Shown: positions 43,158 through 51,240, numbered from the stretch's first letter. The stretch: DNA of 64,000 bases from a bacterium (GCA_022072055.1 JAJVIK010000008.1:186001-250000); one strand, 5' to 3'. Program-made: numbers and translations. Notes: a model not told the origin generated them from the sequence alone.

Positions 43158-44312
43158 ATGGCTTATTCCACGGAGTTCCTCATCCTCGGCGGGGGCGTGA
43201 TCGGCTGCGCCGCCGCGCGCGAGCTCGCCAAGTCCGGGCACAAGGTCCTGATTCTTGAGCGCGGGGAGCCGTGCCGGGAGGCCTCCTGGGCCGCCGCCGG
43301 TGCGCTGATCGCTCGCGCCCTCTCGCCAGACGAAGGCCCGCTGCTCGATTTCAAAGTCCGGAGCCTCGCGCTGTTCCGCGAACACAGCCGGGAACTGACC
43401 GAGGAAACTGGGATCGACACCGGCTTCCGTGAGACCGGCGGGATCGATTTTTTCCTCTCCGAGGAGGAGATCGAACAGGTTCCGGAGTTCCTCGAATGGC
43501 AGGCCCGCGCGGGCATTCCCGCCGAGCCGCTCTCCGAATCCGAGTTGCGCGCCAGGGAGCCTCAGCTCAACCCCGAAATTCGCCACGGGGTCTTTTTCCC
43601 GACCTTCACTCAGGTGCGCACCCCTTGGTACACCCGCGCGTTGCTGGCCTCGGCGCTGCATCATGGGGCGGGGCTGGAAACGCACATCGAGGCGCGCGAA
43701 TTCCTGATGGAGGGCGACCGAGTGGCGGGAGTTCGGACCGACCGGGGCGAGGTCTTCGCCGAAACCACGCTGCTCTGCGCGGGACCGTGGTCCACGGAGC
43801 TCGCGCGACTGCTTGGAAGGCAGCTCCCCGGCGTTCCGGTCAAGGGGCAGATCATCCTACTCGTGGATCGCGCGCGGCCGGTGAACCACATTGTGCATTA
43901 CGGCAAGACCTACATCACGCCGCGGGATGAGGGGCGCATGGTGGTCGGGTCCACCGAGGAGTGGGTCGCCTTCCAGCGCGGAAACACCGCCGAGGGGATC
44001 GAGACCTTGCTGCATCAGTCTCGGTTCTTTTATCCGGGGCTTGGACGAGCCTCGGTGGAGCATGTCTGGCACGGGTTCCGCCCGCTGACCGTGGATGGAC
44101 TCCCTTACATCGGAGCCTTCGACCACCTTCCGGGACTGTTGGTCGCCACCGGACACTATCGGAGCGGGATCATCCTCGCGCCTCTCACCGCGCGCGTGGT
44201 AACCGAGCTCCTGGAGTCCCGCCCGCTGTCGTTCGACATCGCTGCTTTCTCGCCCGAGCGCGTGGCGGGGATGAAGGAGGTGGAGCTGGGGGAAAGGAGG
44301 GATTTGCATTGA
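43158..44312 (+). CDS. thiO: Glycine oxidase-type FAD-dependent oxidoreductase (ThiO)
   Basis: A 384-residue DAO-family flavoenzyme. The FAD-binding motif is 'LILGGGVIGCAAARELA', followed by 'EASWAAAGALIA', characteristic of ThiO. C-terminal 'VEHVWHGFRPLTVDGLPYIG' and 'VATGHYRSGIILAPLTA' match. ThiO oxidises glycine to iminoglycine for the thiazole of thiamine. No thi genes are nearby, so the link to thiamine is by family only. The TGA overlaps a TTG start of the next gene after AGGAGG. Confidence 0.85.
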   Translation: MAYSTEFLILGGGVIGCAAARELAKSGHKVLILERGEPCREASWAAAGALIARALSPDEGPLLDFKVRSLALFREHSRELTEETGIDTGFRETGGIDFFLSEEEIEQVPEFLEWQARAGIPAEPLSESELRAREPQLNPEIRHGVFFPTFTQVRTPWYTRALLASALHHGAGLETHIEAREFLMEGDRVAGVRTDRGEVFAETTLLCAGPWSTELARLLGRQLPGVPVKGQIILLVDRARPVNHIVHYGKTYITPRDEGRMVVGSTEEWVAFQRGNTAEGIETLLHQSRFFYPGLGRASVEHVWHGFRPLTVDGLPYIGAFDHLPGLLVATGHYRSGIILAPLTARVVTELLESRPLSFDIAAFSPERVAGMKEVELGERRDLH

Positions 44313-45097
44313 GGGAATTGATCCATGCCGTCGTACTCGTGATATTGGTTACCTCCCCTGTCCACGCCTGTTCGTACTGCGGGCTAAGCCTCGTTAATCT
44401 CGCGTTCCCGTTTATGCATGGCGGGATTTGGGTGCTTGGAGTCTGGCGACTCAGTTTCCTTTACTTCCAACGACTTAAGATTCAGTCAAACCCCCAGAGA
44501 TTTCTTTTCACGGATATTCTTCCTTTGGCTGGCCTAGTGTTTGGGGCGCGTTCCGGTGGATTGTTCCTGTATCTCCTGGTCTGCTATGCGAGCGTGTGCA
44601 TCCGCGCCCTGTTCGGATGGCGAGATTGGAGAATCTCCAAGAACACGAGAGTCGCCTACACTTCACACATTCTTGCAGGACTGGTTTTGACCCCTATTAT
44701 CCTTCACGCATATTCTGTCTGGTTGAAACAGGATAACTTGGATCATCTTCGATTCTACGTTTACCCAGGCACCGGCCAGAGCATGAGTCTCGCCCGAGCA
44801 ATTGCTCAAGACCCCAATCTGGACCTTTCTCGGGTTCGAGATATGCTCGAGAGCGACGACGATCACGAAGCAACCAAAGGGTTCGAAGTTCTTAGACATA
44901 GGAAATCCGCCTCTGATCTGATTGAATTCCGGGATATCCTCATGGACATCCCGGAGGAGGAGTATTCGATGGAGACAAACCGATCTCCTCGCACAAGTGT
45001 TTGGCTTCCCTTGTGGCTTAGCTCGGTTGTTGGTCACGACGTAAGAACCCGACAGGAATTGCTCGAATGGTATGAGAAACAAGAGAAGGGTGGTTAA
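44309..45097 (+). CDS. Exported/membrane protein of unknown function, TTG start
   Basis: A 262-residue protein with no family recognised. The TTG at 44309 overlaps the thiO stop (TTGA) and has AGGAGG 9 bases upstream; the longer frame upstream is a shadow of thiO. The N-terminus is a signal-like segment ('LIHAVVLVILVTSPVHACSYC'); further hydrophobic stretches are at about 30-50, 72-95 and 118-138. The C-terminal half is soluble and acidic and ends 'LLEWYEKQEKGG'. GC content is lower than for neighbours. Fragments of a paralogue are found at 45476-45575, so this gene family has been duplicated locally. Confidence 0.65.
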   Translation: MRELIHAVVLVILVTSPVHACSYCGLSLVNLAFPFMHGGIWVLGVWRLSFLYFQRLKIQSNPQRFLFTDILPLAGLVFGARSGGLFLYLLVCYASVCIRALFGWRDWRISKNTRVAYTSHILAGLVLTPIILHAYSVWLKQDNLDHLRFYVYPGTGQSMSLARAIAQDPNLDLSRVRDMLESDDDHEATKGFEVLRHRKSASDLIEFRDILMDIPEEEYSMETNRSPRTSVWLPLWLSSVVGHDVRTRQELLEWYEKQEKGG

Positions 45098-45118
45098 CCC
45101 CTCCAGAAAGTCTGCCCC

Positions 45119-45316
45119 ATGAAAGTCAAATACTTCCAGGACACGGACACCCTTCACATTGAATTCAAGGAATCGGAGGTCGCCGAGACAAGGGATCTGG
45201 ATGAGAACACCCTTCTCGACCTCGACAAGCATGGAAACATCTGCGCCATCACGATCGAACATGCCAAGGACAGGGCCAATATTCCGCATTTCTCGTTTGA
45301 ACAGTTTGCCGCGTAG
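45119..45316 (+). CDS. DUF2283 protein
   Basis: A 65-residue protein matching the DUF2283 pattern: 'MKVKYFQDTDTLHIEF' at the start, 'ETRDLDENTLLDLDKHGNI' and 'AITIEHAKDR' after it. These small proteins are often found next to toxin genes or DUF4258 partners and may be antitoxin-like, but no partner toxin is adjacent here. It follows the unknown membrane protein by 21 bases. Confidence 0.85.
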   Translation: MKVKYFQDTDTLHIEFKESEVAETRDLDENTLLDLDKHGNICAITIEHAKDRANIPHFSFEQFAA

Positions 45317-45322
45317 CCCCCC

Positions 45323-45457
45323 ATGCCCCCCCTCTCTCGCCGCGCCTTTCTCTCATGCTCCGCCCTCGGGCTGGGTGGGCTTGCCTTCGCGGCAGCGCTG
45401 GCGAATCCGTCTCCCTTCAAGACTCTCACGCTCCCGTCCATGCACGCGGTGAGATAG
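45323..45457 (+). pseudogene. Truncated Tat-signal gene fragment
   Basis: An ATG at 45323 begins 44 codons: 'MPPLSRRAFLSCSALGLGG' and on to a TAG at 45455-45457. The DNA around the start is nearly identical to that at 46064-46110, where a full-length Tat-exported TolB-like gene begins 'MPPLSRRGFLSRSAFGL'. Both have the Tat motif SRRxFLS. The short copy lacks any mature domain and looks like the remnant of a duplicated 5' end. Confidence 0.6.
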
Positions 45458-45475
45458 GCGCCGTGTTTCTTGTCA

Positions 45476-45575
45476 CTCTGGTTCCTCTACTTCCAGGAGC
45501 TAAAGCTCCAATCCGTGGCGTCTGCTTGATTGGATCGAGAAACAGGAGGAAAGGACGAAAGAGTGGAATCTGTAG
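45476..45575 (+). pseudogene. Decayed paralogue fragment of the 44309-45097 gene
   Basis: Two short pieces match the gene at 44309-45097. 'LWFLYFQELKLQS' (frame at 45476) parallels 'LSFLYFQRLKIQS' of the intact gene. 52 bases on and one frame away, 'DWIEKQEERTKEWNL' plus TAG parallels its C-terminus 'EWYEKQEKGG'. DNA identity is clear at both ends. About 200 codons between them are missing, so this is an internally deleted copy. Confidence 0.6.
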
Positions 45576-45581
45576 AACAGT

Positions 45582-45797
45582 CTAGAGATCTCGCGGTGAC
45601 AGTCCTGTCCGTTTGGCGATACGCGCCAACATCCGTGGCCCCAGCTCCTCCCGATCATGGAACGCGAAGACGAAATCCGGCCAATCCGCGCGCGACAGAA
45701 CCCGATGCGAAGACCCCTGCTGTCGCTTTATGGTCCATCCGATGCGCAGAGGTGAGGCGAGAACCCGACCGGCTCCGGTCGAAGGCCACTCACTCAT
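45582..45797 (-). CDS. hicA: HicA-type mRNA interferase toxin
   Basis: A 71-residue dsRBD-like toxin. His31 in 'KRQQGSSHRVL' is the catalytic His; 'DWPDFVFAFHDREELGP' and 'ARIAKRTGLSPRDL' are family hallmarks. The ATG overlaps the hicB stop by 4 bases. Gene order is hicB then hicA. It lies opposite to the flanking duplicated fragments. Confidence 0.9.
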   Translation of the reverse strand: MSEWPSTGAGRVLASPLRIGWTIKRQQGSSHRVLSRADWPDFVFAFHDREELGPRMLARIAKRTGLSPRDL

Positions 45798-46009
45798 ACC
45801 GTAACCGCGAATAAGCCGTTCAGCTCAGGGATGGCCTCCCCATAGTCCAGCCTGTCAGCGATCACGCGCAATGCAAGCGCCTCCACTCGGGCGATGGCCT
45901 CGTCCCGTGTGGTTCCATAGGCCAGGACCCCAGGCAAGTCCGGAATTTCGGCGATCCACCGGCCATCATTTTCTTGCTCGGTTTCGATCCTCACCCGCGC
46001 CACCTCCAT
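45794..46009 (-). CDS. hicB: HicB-type antitoxin, short form
   Basis: A 71-residue partial RNase H-fold antitoxin: 'ENDGRWIAEIPDLPGVLAY' and 'TRDEAIARVEALALRVIAD'. It is the short HicB form with no C-terminal DNA-binding domain, so autoregulation may be weak or need another factor. It overlaps hicA (ATGA). Confidence 0.9.
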   Translation of the reverse strand: MEVARVRIETEQENDGRWIAEIPDLPGVLAYGTTRDEAIARVEALALRVIADRLDYGEAIPELNGLFAVTV

Positions 46010-46071
46010 TCTTCCCGGTACTCTAACAAATCGACGTTCTCATGGCAAACTTGCGCCAAATGGAGCCCCCC

Positions 46072-47280
46072 ATGCCCCCCCTCTCTCGCCGCGGTTTTCT
46101 CTCACGCTCCGCCTTCGGACTGTGCGGTCTTCCCCTCCTTCAGTCTCGTTCAGATGCCGCCCAGGAGGCGGATGCGCATCGTCTCATCGGCTTCACCCGC
46201 CTGCGGGTCAACCTTCCCGGCGGGCGGCATGTGAACCAATACACCTCCGAAGCCTGCTTAATCCGCGCGGATGGGAGCGGTTTCCGGAGACTTCTGCCCG
46301 AGTTCGGCGCGCGGCCCTTTTCCTGGACCCAGTTCGCCGGATGGTCCCCGGATGGCAAACAGGCGATTGTGGCTTGCGGGTGGGAAGACCCCAGGAATGG
46401 CCTGTGGGAGGAAGAGCACCAGACCTTCCGGATGACCGAGGGCTGGCGTCACGATGTCGGACTGCTCGATCTCGAATCCGGGCGCTACCGGAACCTCACC
46501 GCGGTCGAACGAGTGAGCGATTACAACGCGGGACTCTACTTCTGGCCGAATGACCCGAACCGATTCGGGTTCGAGGCGCTCATCAACGGCATCTCCCATC
46601 CGCACCGGATGGACCGCGACGGAAGACACAAGGTGGACCTTTCAAGCGGCGCGGAGGGCTTCACCTACGGCTCCAACGCCTCGCCCGATGGAAGGCGGAT
46701 TGCGTACCACAAGGACTACAAGATTCATCTGGCCAACGCGGATGGTTCCGAGGCGCGGGTGATCGAGACCGGGAACCCCTTCAACTTCGCGCCGAAGTGG
46801 TCTCCGGATGGCGAGTGGCTCCTGTTTGTCTCCGGCGAGCACTATGCCTGCCATCCCCACATTGTGCGTCCGGACGGAAGCAACTTGCGGAAGATCGCGG
46901 ATCGTCGCGGGCATCGCGGCGTGGTCACGGTCCTGGATGTGCCCGACTATCATGGCGGGAGCAGCGACATTCCGGTCTGGGCTCCGGATGGAAAGCACAT
47001 TTACTTCACCGCGCGATTCGGCGGGAGTGTCGAGCTGATGCGTGTTTCGGTGGAGGGGGTCGAAGAACGTCTGACCTTCTCGGACCATCCGGGGGTTCTG
47101 CATTACCACCCGCAGGTTTCGCCGGATGGCGAATGGGTGCTTTTCGGCTCGAACCGAAGCGGCCGCCGGCAGATTCACCGCATGCGCGCGGGGGGTGGGA
47201 AGGTCTTTCAGGTGACTCAAGTCCCGGAGGGTTGGGGCGCAATGTGGGGGCATTGGAGACCGGGGGTAACCTTCTCCTGA
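46072..47280 (+). CDS. Tat-exported TolB-like beta-propeller protein
   Basis: A 402-residue exported protein. The start at 46072 is chosen because the duplicated fragment at 45323 begins at the same place; an ATG 30 bases upstream in frame is the alternative. The Tat signal is 'LSRRGFLSRSAFGLCGLPL'. The mature protein has PD40/TolB-type blades: 'FAGWSPDGKQAIVACGW', 'ASPDGRRIAYHKDYKIHLA', 'PKWSPDGEWLLFVSGEHY', 'PVWAPDGKHIYFTARFGG', 'PQVSPDGEWVLFGSNRSG'. Related propellers include oligogalacturonate lyase-like enzymes, but catalytic residues cannot be assigned. Tat export suggests folding or cofactor insertion in the cytoplasm. Confidence 0.8.
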   Translation: MPPLSRRGFLSRSAFGLCGLPLLQSRSDAAQEADAHRLIGFTRLRVNLPGGRHVNQYTSEACLIRADGSGFRRLLPEFGARPFSWTQFAGWSPDGKQAIVACGWEDPRNGLWEEEHQTFRMTEGWRHDVGLLDLESGRYRNLTAVERVSDYNAGLYFWPNDPNRFGFEALINGISHPHRMDRDGRHKVDLSSGAEGFTYGSNASPDGRRIAYHKDYKIHLANADGSEARVIETGNPFNFAPKWSPDGEWLLFVSGEHYACHPHIVRPDGSNLRKIADRRGHRGVVTVLDVPDYHGGSSDIPVWAPDGKHIYFTARFGGSVELMRVSVEGVEERLTFSDHPGVLHYHPQVSPDGEWVLFGSNRSGRRQIHRMRAGGGKVFQVTQVPEGWGAMWGHWRPGVTFS

Positions 47281-47299
47281 TGCGAGTGGTTGAAGATTG

Positions 47300-47337
47300 G
47301 CGCGGTGGGGGTGCTTGCCAAAGCGCCCCCACCGCGC
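47300..47337. terminator. Hairpin between convergent genes
   Basis: GCGCGGTGGGGG (47300-47311) pairs perfectly with CCCCCACCGCGC (47326-47337), extended by a further GC pair in the loop region. It lies 20 bases after the TolB-like stop and 114 bases beyond the converging gene's stop. No T-run follows. Likely a transcription stop for the plus-strand gene. Confidence 0.6.
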
Positions 47338-47450
47338 GCTGACCTGATATCAACCCCTCCAGAGCATCACCAGGTCCATATCAACCGCCTCCCCAGTCGG
47401 TCTCTGTTCGGCTCGCCTCATGCAAACCGGGTGGCTCGCTTGGAGCCGGA

Positions 47451-49211
47451 TCAGAGGCCGCCCGCATGATGGAGGGTTATGCAGTCGGTGGCCTGGACCT
47501 CCAGGCCATCGGGCAGATTCCCGAAGACTGTCACCTCCACCACCGCGCCCTCAGGTTGGCTGCCGAGGTCCAGGGCATCCACCAGGTCGCGTTGCGAGAA
47601 ATGCAGGACCAGATCCGGGTAACCATCGGGTCCACTCCCGCAGGCGCACAGCTCGGCGCCCGGTCCGGCGACATCGTTCACGGTCGGAGCCTTCACCGGC
47701 TGAACCCCGTTGATGTTGATCGAGTCCGGGTCGATCTCTGTGACATCAAGCTCGGCCGAGCCCAGAATGGCCATCGGAATCTTGCCCTCGTTGTTCTTGT
47801 TGAGGGTGAAGTTGTTCGGGCAGTCGCCGGGTTTGATATCCAGCACCGCCACCTTGCGGATCGCCACGATGAAAACCTGGTTGAGGTAAACCCCATCCCC
47901 TCGGTTCAGGCTCCGGTTGAAGGCAATCCACTGGCCATCCGGGGCGACGCACAGGGCATCCGGCGCGCGACCGGGATAGAGAGTCGGATCGGTGATCCTC
48001 TCCGACACCCCAAAGTCGGGATCGCCCACAATGACATTTGTGCGCCAGATCGAGTTGTCCGAGACACAGTAGAGGTAGTCGCCGGTCGGGTCCCACCACG
48101 GCTTGGAGGCCGAGGCGGCAAGCGAGGTAACCTGAATCGGGTCGCCGCCAAGGGGGGAGATGATCCAAATCTGCCCGCCGCGGGTGAACGCGATCCACTT
48201 CCCATCCAAGCTGCAGCGAATGATCCCGCCGCAGTCGGAGGCGCTGTAGGTCAAGCGCCGCTGCACCGTGCCCGCCGGCGGCATGGGGAAGGTTGTCGCG
48301 GTTCCCTCCAGCGGTCCATCCGGTCCGGGAACCGTGATGTCCTCGGGGATGTCCACGATATACACCTCATTGCGGACCCCGCCCGTGGCGGGTACCGTCC
48401 TCCCGATAAACGCGCGCGCGCGCTGCCAGGACCCATCCGGCTTCTGGTAGCCGTTCTCGCCGACCCAGGCGTCATCGGAACCCTGGAAGATGTCATCGCT
48501 GCCCGGGGTGATCTCGGCTTGGGGTTTCACCTTCACGACCAGCACGGTGAAGCTGCCATCCTGATTTCCGAGCGTGTCATCCACATCCACCGGGATGCCC
48601 AGTTTGGTCACGCCGATGGTTCGGAGGTTCTTTAGCAGCGCTTTCATGACCTGGTCGTTGTAGGTGAATCCGACCCATTGCCCATCGCCGCTCGGTTCGT
48701 GACGGTGCGAGCCGCCGCGAAGCGCGCCGGGGGTGAAGGGTAGGGTCGCGTCCCGGGCGTCCGAGACCACATACCCATACGGGCCCACCGACCCATCGGT
48801 CGGGCTGATCATCGCGCCGAAGCGAGCAACATCGGCATACTGCACGCCATCCAGGCCGCGAATGGCAATGACCGTGTCTCCCTCCCGGAAGAAGCTCACC
48901 GCCGCGGTTCCCGGTCCGAAGCCGTTTAACGGGATGACGTTCGGCGCGGTGTACATGACCACGATGCCCTGTGTGTCAATGTGGACTTTCTCAAGTTTCA
49001 GCGTGTTGCCGATGCCGCCGAAAGTCCCGAAGGCCCGAGTGTCGTAGGCCACCCATTTGCAGTCGGGGGACCAGTTGAGGTTGTTATCCAGCTGATGGTT
49101 TCTGTCGGTGTCGAAGGTGAGTTGCCGCTCTTCCCACCACGCTTGGGCGGTCGGCGGGGCCACCGAGAGAATAAGAAAGGCGACAAACCAAACCGCAAGT
49201 AGCATTCTCAT
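47451..49211 (-). CDS. Secreted DUF3748/YidR-like propeller with C-terminal add-on domain
   Basis: A 586-residue exported protein. AAGGAG precedes the ATG at 49211 and a signal peptide follows ('VWFVAFLILSVAPPTAQA'). The start of the mature part, 'RQLTFDTDRNHQLDNNLNW' and 'SPDCKWVAYDTRAFGTFGG', matches the DUF3748 family (E. coli YidR). Propeller blades continue to about residue 440 ('CSLDGKWIAFTRGGQIWII', 'VAPDGQWIAFNRSLN'). From about 455 a separate domain starts 'VLDIKPGDCPNNFTL', with 'IPMAILGSAELDVTEIDPD' and 'DGYPDLVLHF', a module often found at the C-terminus of secreted proteins of environmental bacteria. Function unknown. Confidence 0.8.
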   Translation of the reverse strand: MRMLLAVWFVAFLILSVAPPTAQAWWEERQLTFDTDRNHQLDNNLNWSPDCKWVAYDTRAFGTFGGIGNTLKLEKVHIDTQGIVVMYTAPNVIPLNGFGPGTAAVSFFREGDTVIAIRGLDGVQYADVARFGAMISPTDGSVGPYGYVVSDARDATLPFTPGALRGGSHRHEPSGDGQWVGFTYNDQVMKALLKNLRTIGVTKLGIPVDVDDTLGNQDGSFTVLVVKVKPQAEITPGSDDIFQGSDDAWVGENGYQKPDGSWQRARAFIGRTVPATGGVRNEVYIVDIPEDITVPGPDGPLEGTATTFPMPPAGTVQRRLTYSASDCGGIIRCSLDGKWIAFTRGGQIWIISPLGGDPIQVTSLAASASKPWWDPTGDYLYCVSDNSIWRTNVIVGDPDFGVSERITDPTLYPGRAPDALCVAPDGQWIAFNRSLNRGDGVYLNQVFIVAIRKVAVLDIKPGDCPNNFTLNKNNEGKIPMAILGSAELDVTEIDPDSININGVQPVKAPTVNDVAGPGAELCACGSGPDGYPDLVLHFSQRDLVDALDLGSQPEGAVVEVTVFGNLPDGLEVQATDCITLHHAGGL

Positions 49212-49806
49212 GTTTTTCTCCTTCTCTTGAACGGATTCGCGAGGGACATTTCATTGCGCATCGGATTACGGCGCGGCTCCGACGGTGAGCGGTTTGGGGA
49301 ACGGGGGTTGCGGGGGACGGGAGTTGCTTGGCAGCCCACCTTGGCCCGCGCCAACGGACGGTACACCGGGAAGGCCCGTCGAGGGGGTTTCAATCCGGGA
49401 TGGGAAGCGGGGGGCTCCTGGCCGGGGTCTCTCCCACGGGGGAGTTTGGGGGGGTGGGGGCCGCGCGCGACGTGGAGGCTGGCGGACGAACGACATCGCC
49501 GCCACTCAGGAAAGGCTGGCGAAACGCGGGCAGAGATGCCCGGTCCGTGCTCATCCCCTCACCTCCACCGGAAGGGGCGGATCTCGAAGGGGTGTTTCCA
49601 GGCGCTCCACACGCTTGCGCCACACCGCCTCGAGAGGCCCGCAGCAAGACAGTAATCTAATTCCGTTATTCAGGATGTCAAGGCAAGCCAGTTCTTTTGT
49701 TGACGGCGTCTCCGTTGTCGTTGCCGAATCCTGGTCGCGAATCCGGAGGCGTCATTCCCGACTGAGATCGGGAATCCATGCGCCAGCCGTCGGGTTCGTT
49801 TCCTTG
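49212..49806. other. 595-base gene-free region with G-quadruplex motifs
   Basis: No convincing gene. Two runs fit the G3+N1-7 quadruplex rule on the plus strand: GGGG-GGGGG-GGGGG-GGG at 49296-49321, and GGGGG-GGGGGGG-GGGGG at 49438-49460. Open frames here have extreme Pro/Arg composition and are rejected. A small REP-like hairpin is at 49754-49775. The 5' leader of the YidR-like gene must lie in this region. Confidence 0.5.
49754..49775. repeat. REP-like hairpin
   Basis: ATTCCCGA (49754-49761) and TCGGGAAT (49768-49775) form a perfect 8-base stem with a six-base loop, within CGTCATTCCCGA...TCGGGAATCCAT. This resembles a common intergenic repeat of many bacteria. Only one copy was seen in the window. 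Confidence 0.5.
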
Positions 49807-50124
49807 TTAGGCCGCCCGCCGATCTCGTTTGACCTGGCGAATATCGCGCAGTGTTGCGGCCTCCGCCTGCTGGGCATGGTAGAGATCCCAACGAAGCTGG
49901 AGATTCAGCCAGAAATCGGGCGACATGCCGAAGAACCGGGCGAGCCGTAGCGCGGTGCTCGGAGTCACGCCACGCCGCCCGCGAATGATTTCGTTGACCC
50001 TTTGATAGGGCACGTGGATACCGTCGGCGAGCTCCTTCTGGGAGAGCCGCATCGGCTTGAGAAACTCCTCCAGTAGCATCTCGCCAGGGTGGGTCGGCTG
50101 TCGATGCGTTGGTATGCGTACCAT
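49807..50124 (-). CDS. higA: HigA-type antitoxin, second locus
   Basis: A 105-residue XRE antitoxin: 'THPGEMLLEEFLKPMRLSQ', 'IHVPYQRVNEIIRGRRGV', 'ALRLARFFGMSPDFWLNLQ'. It resembles the HigA at 26047 in layout but differs at most positions outside the motifs. It follows its toxin by 20 bases. Confidence 0.9.
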   Translation of the reverse strand: MVRIPTHRQPTHPGEMLLEEFLKPMRLSQKELADGIHVPYQRVNEIIRGRRGVTPSTALRLARFFGMSPDFWLNLQLRWDLYHAQQAEAATLRDIRQVKRDRRAA

Positions 50125-50144
50125 GGGATACCTCGCTTAAGCCG

Positions 50145-50438
50145 TCAGTGATAGTCTACGATCTCGACCGATTCTGGGCCATCGGACCTCCAAACGAAAC
50201 AGATCCGGTACTGCCTGTTGATGCTGACGCTGTGCTGACCCGATCTGTCGCCGGAGAGCGCTTCGAGGCGGTTGCCCGAGGGAACCCGGAGGTCGTCCAA
50301 TCGAACGGTCGAGTCCAATTGTTCCAGCTTCCGCCCGGCGATCCTCCAGAGGTCCTTCGGGCAGGACTGGCGGGCGGCCTTCGTGTCCCGCCCGTTGAAG
50401 ATGTCCTCGGTCCCGGGACTCTGGAAGGATCGAATCAT
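50145..50438 (-). CDS. higB: HigB-type toxin, second locus
   Basis: A 97-residue HigB toxin: 'RKLEQLDSTVRLDDLRVPS', 'LEALSGDRSGQHSVSINRQ', 'YRICFVWRSDGPESVEIVDYH' (last part). Same family as the toxin at 26386 but clearly diverged. A palindrome lies just before the ATG. Confidence 0.9.
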   Translation of the reverse strand: MIRSFQSPGTEDIFNGRDTKAARQSCPKDLWRIAGRKLEQLDSTVRLDDLRVPSGNRLEALSGDRSGQHSVSINRQYRICFVWRSDGPESVEIVDYH

Positions 50439-50445
50439 CGCTGCC

Positions 50446-50462
50446 TGATAGCACGGCTATCA
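50446..50462. promoter_or_regulatory. Inverted repeat before second HigBA, candidate operator
   Basis: TGATAGC-ACG-GCTATCA, a perfect 7-base inverted repeat, ends 8 bases upstream of the higB ATG. Its position would let HigA block transcription or ribosome access. Not the same sequence as the palindrome at the other HigBA locus. Confidence 0.45.
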
Positions 50463-50549
50463 TGCTAAAGCAAGGGCCCGCGGCCTAACCGCTCAGTATC
50501 GGCGGCGGCGCGCATAGCCGTCCGCTAGAACCAGTTGAAAGCCGCAGCC

Positions 50550-51152
50550 CTACTTGTACAACAGCGCGAGACCTTCGAAGTAATCGAAGAACTGAACCGC
50601 GATGCCGTCGCGAAACACCAACCCTCTGTTCTTCTTGGCTTGCTTCGGGTCCCTGAACGCGAAGAAGCACAGGTGTGTATCGTCATTGAATTTGCAGAAG
50701 ATCCCATCGAGACGAACGAATCGCTCTCCTGCTGGAATAACCACAAGAGAGGCCCCAGGCAGCCATTCGACGAGTCGGGTCTGAGCATCTTCCGTTGACC
50801 TGGGGCCGCACACCTCTGCGCAGGTAACCCTCGTCACCAAAGAACCGCCGTACTGAAATCCGCGAACAAGGTCGGCATCCCCATACGTGGCGGGATCATC
50901 GTGAAAGGCCGTGGCGATGATCCTGCCATCTGCATTCGCGTAGATGTGGTTCGCGATCGCGTAGTTGTCGTTGGCGTCCTTTGCGTGAAAATGCTCTCCC
51001 TGCGGAGCGCCCAGTACTTTCTTTAGCCCCTTGAGAAGATGGTAGGCTTTGCCCGTGGGTTGCGCACGTGTCTTCCGATAGATGTAGTAATTCACGGACC
51101 CTGTGATGATGCCGCCCCCAACACCACCAAGAAGTAATTGGAGAGGTTCCAT
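50550..51152 (-). CDS. Membrane-anchored hypothetical protein
   Basis: A 200-residue protein not matched to a family. AGGAGG precedes the ATG by 9 bases. Residues 5-25 ('LQLLLGGVGGGIITGSVNYY') form a Gly-rich transmembrane anchor, then a basic stop ('YRKTRAQ') puts the remaining 170 residues in the cytoplasm. The globular part contains 'HIYANADGRIIATAFHDDP' and 'RLVEWLPGASLVVIPAGER', and ends 'GIAVQFFDYFEGLALLYK'. It recalls small TM-anchored effector-type proteins found in defence islands. It lies 88 bases after the wHTH/HEPN pair on the same strand. Confidence 0.6.
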   Translation of the reverse strand: MEPLQLLLGGVGGGIITGSVNYYIYRKTRAQPTGKAYHLLKGLKKVLGAPQGEHFHAKDANDNYAIANHIYANADGRIIATAFHDDPATYGDADLVRGFQYGGSLVTRVTCAEVCGPRSTEDAQTRLVEWLPGASLVVIPAGERFVRLDGIFCKFNDDTHLCFFAFRDPKQAKKNRGLVFRDGIAVQFFDYFEGLALLYK

Positions 51153-51240
51153 TATCTGTGCCTCCTGAATGGTTGCGTCGTCCTTCGTCTAACGCCCAGC
51201 ATCAGAAGCGGCACGGAGCGCCATCGGTTCGATGCTGTTG

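Noticed and set aside
49260-49680. Several open frames of 70-140 codons
   Set aside because: Extreme Pro/Arg/Gly content, no ribosome-binding sites and no recognisable domains.
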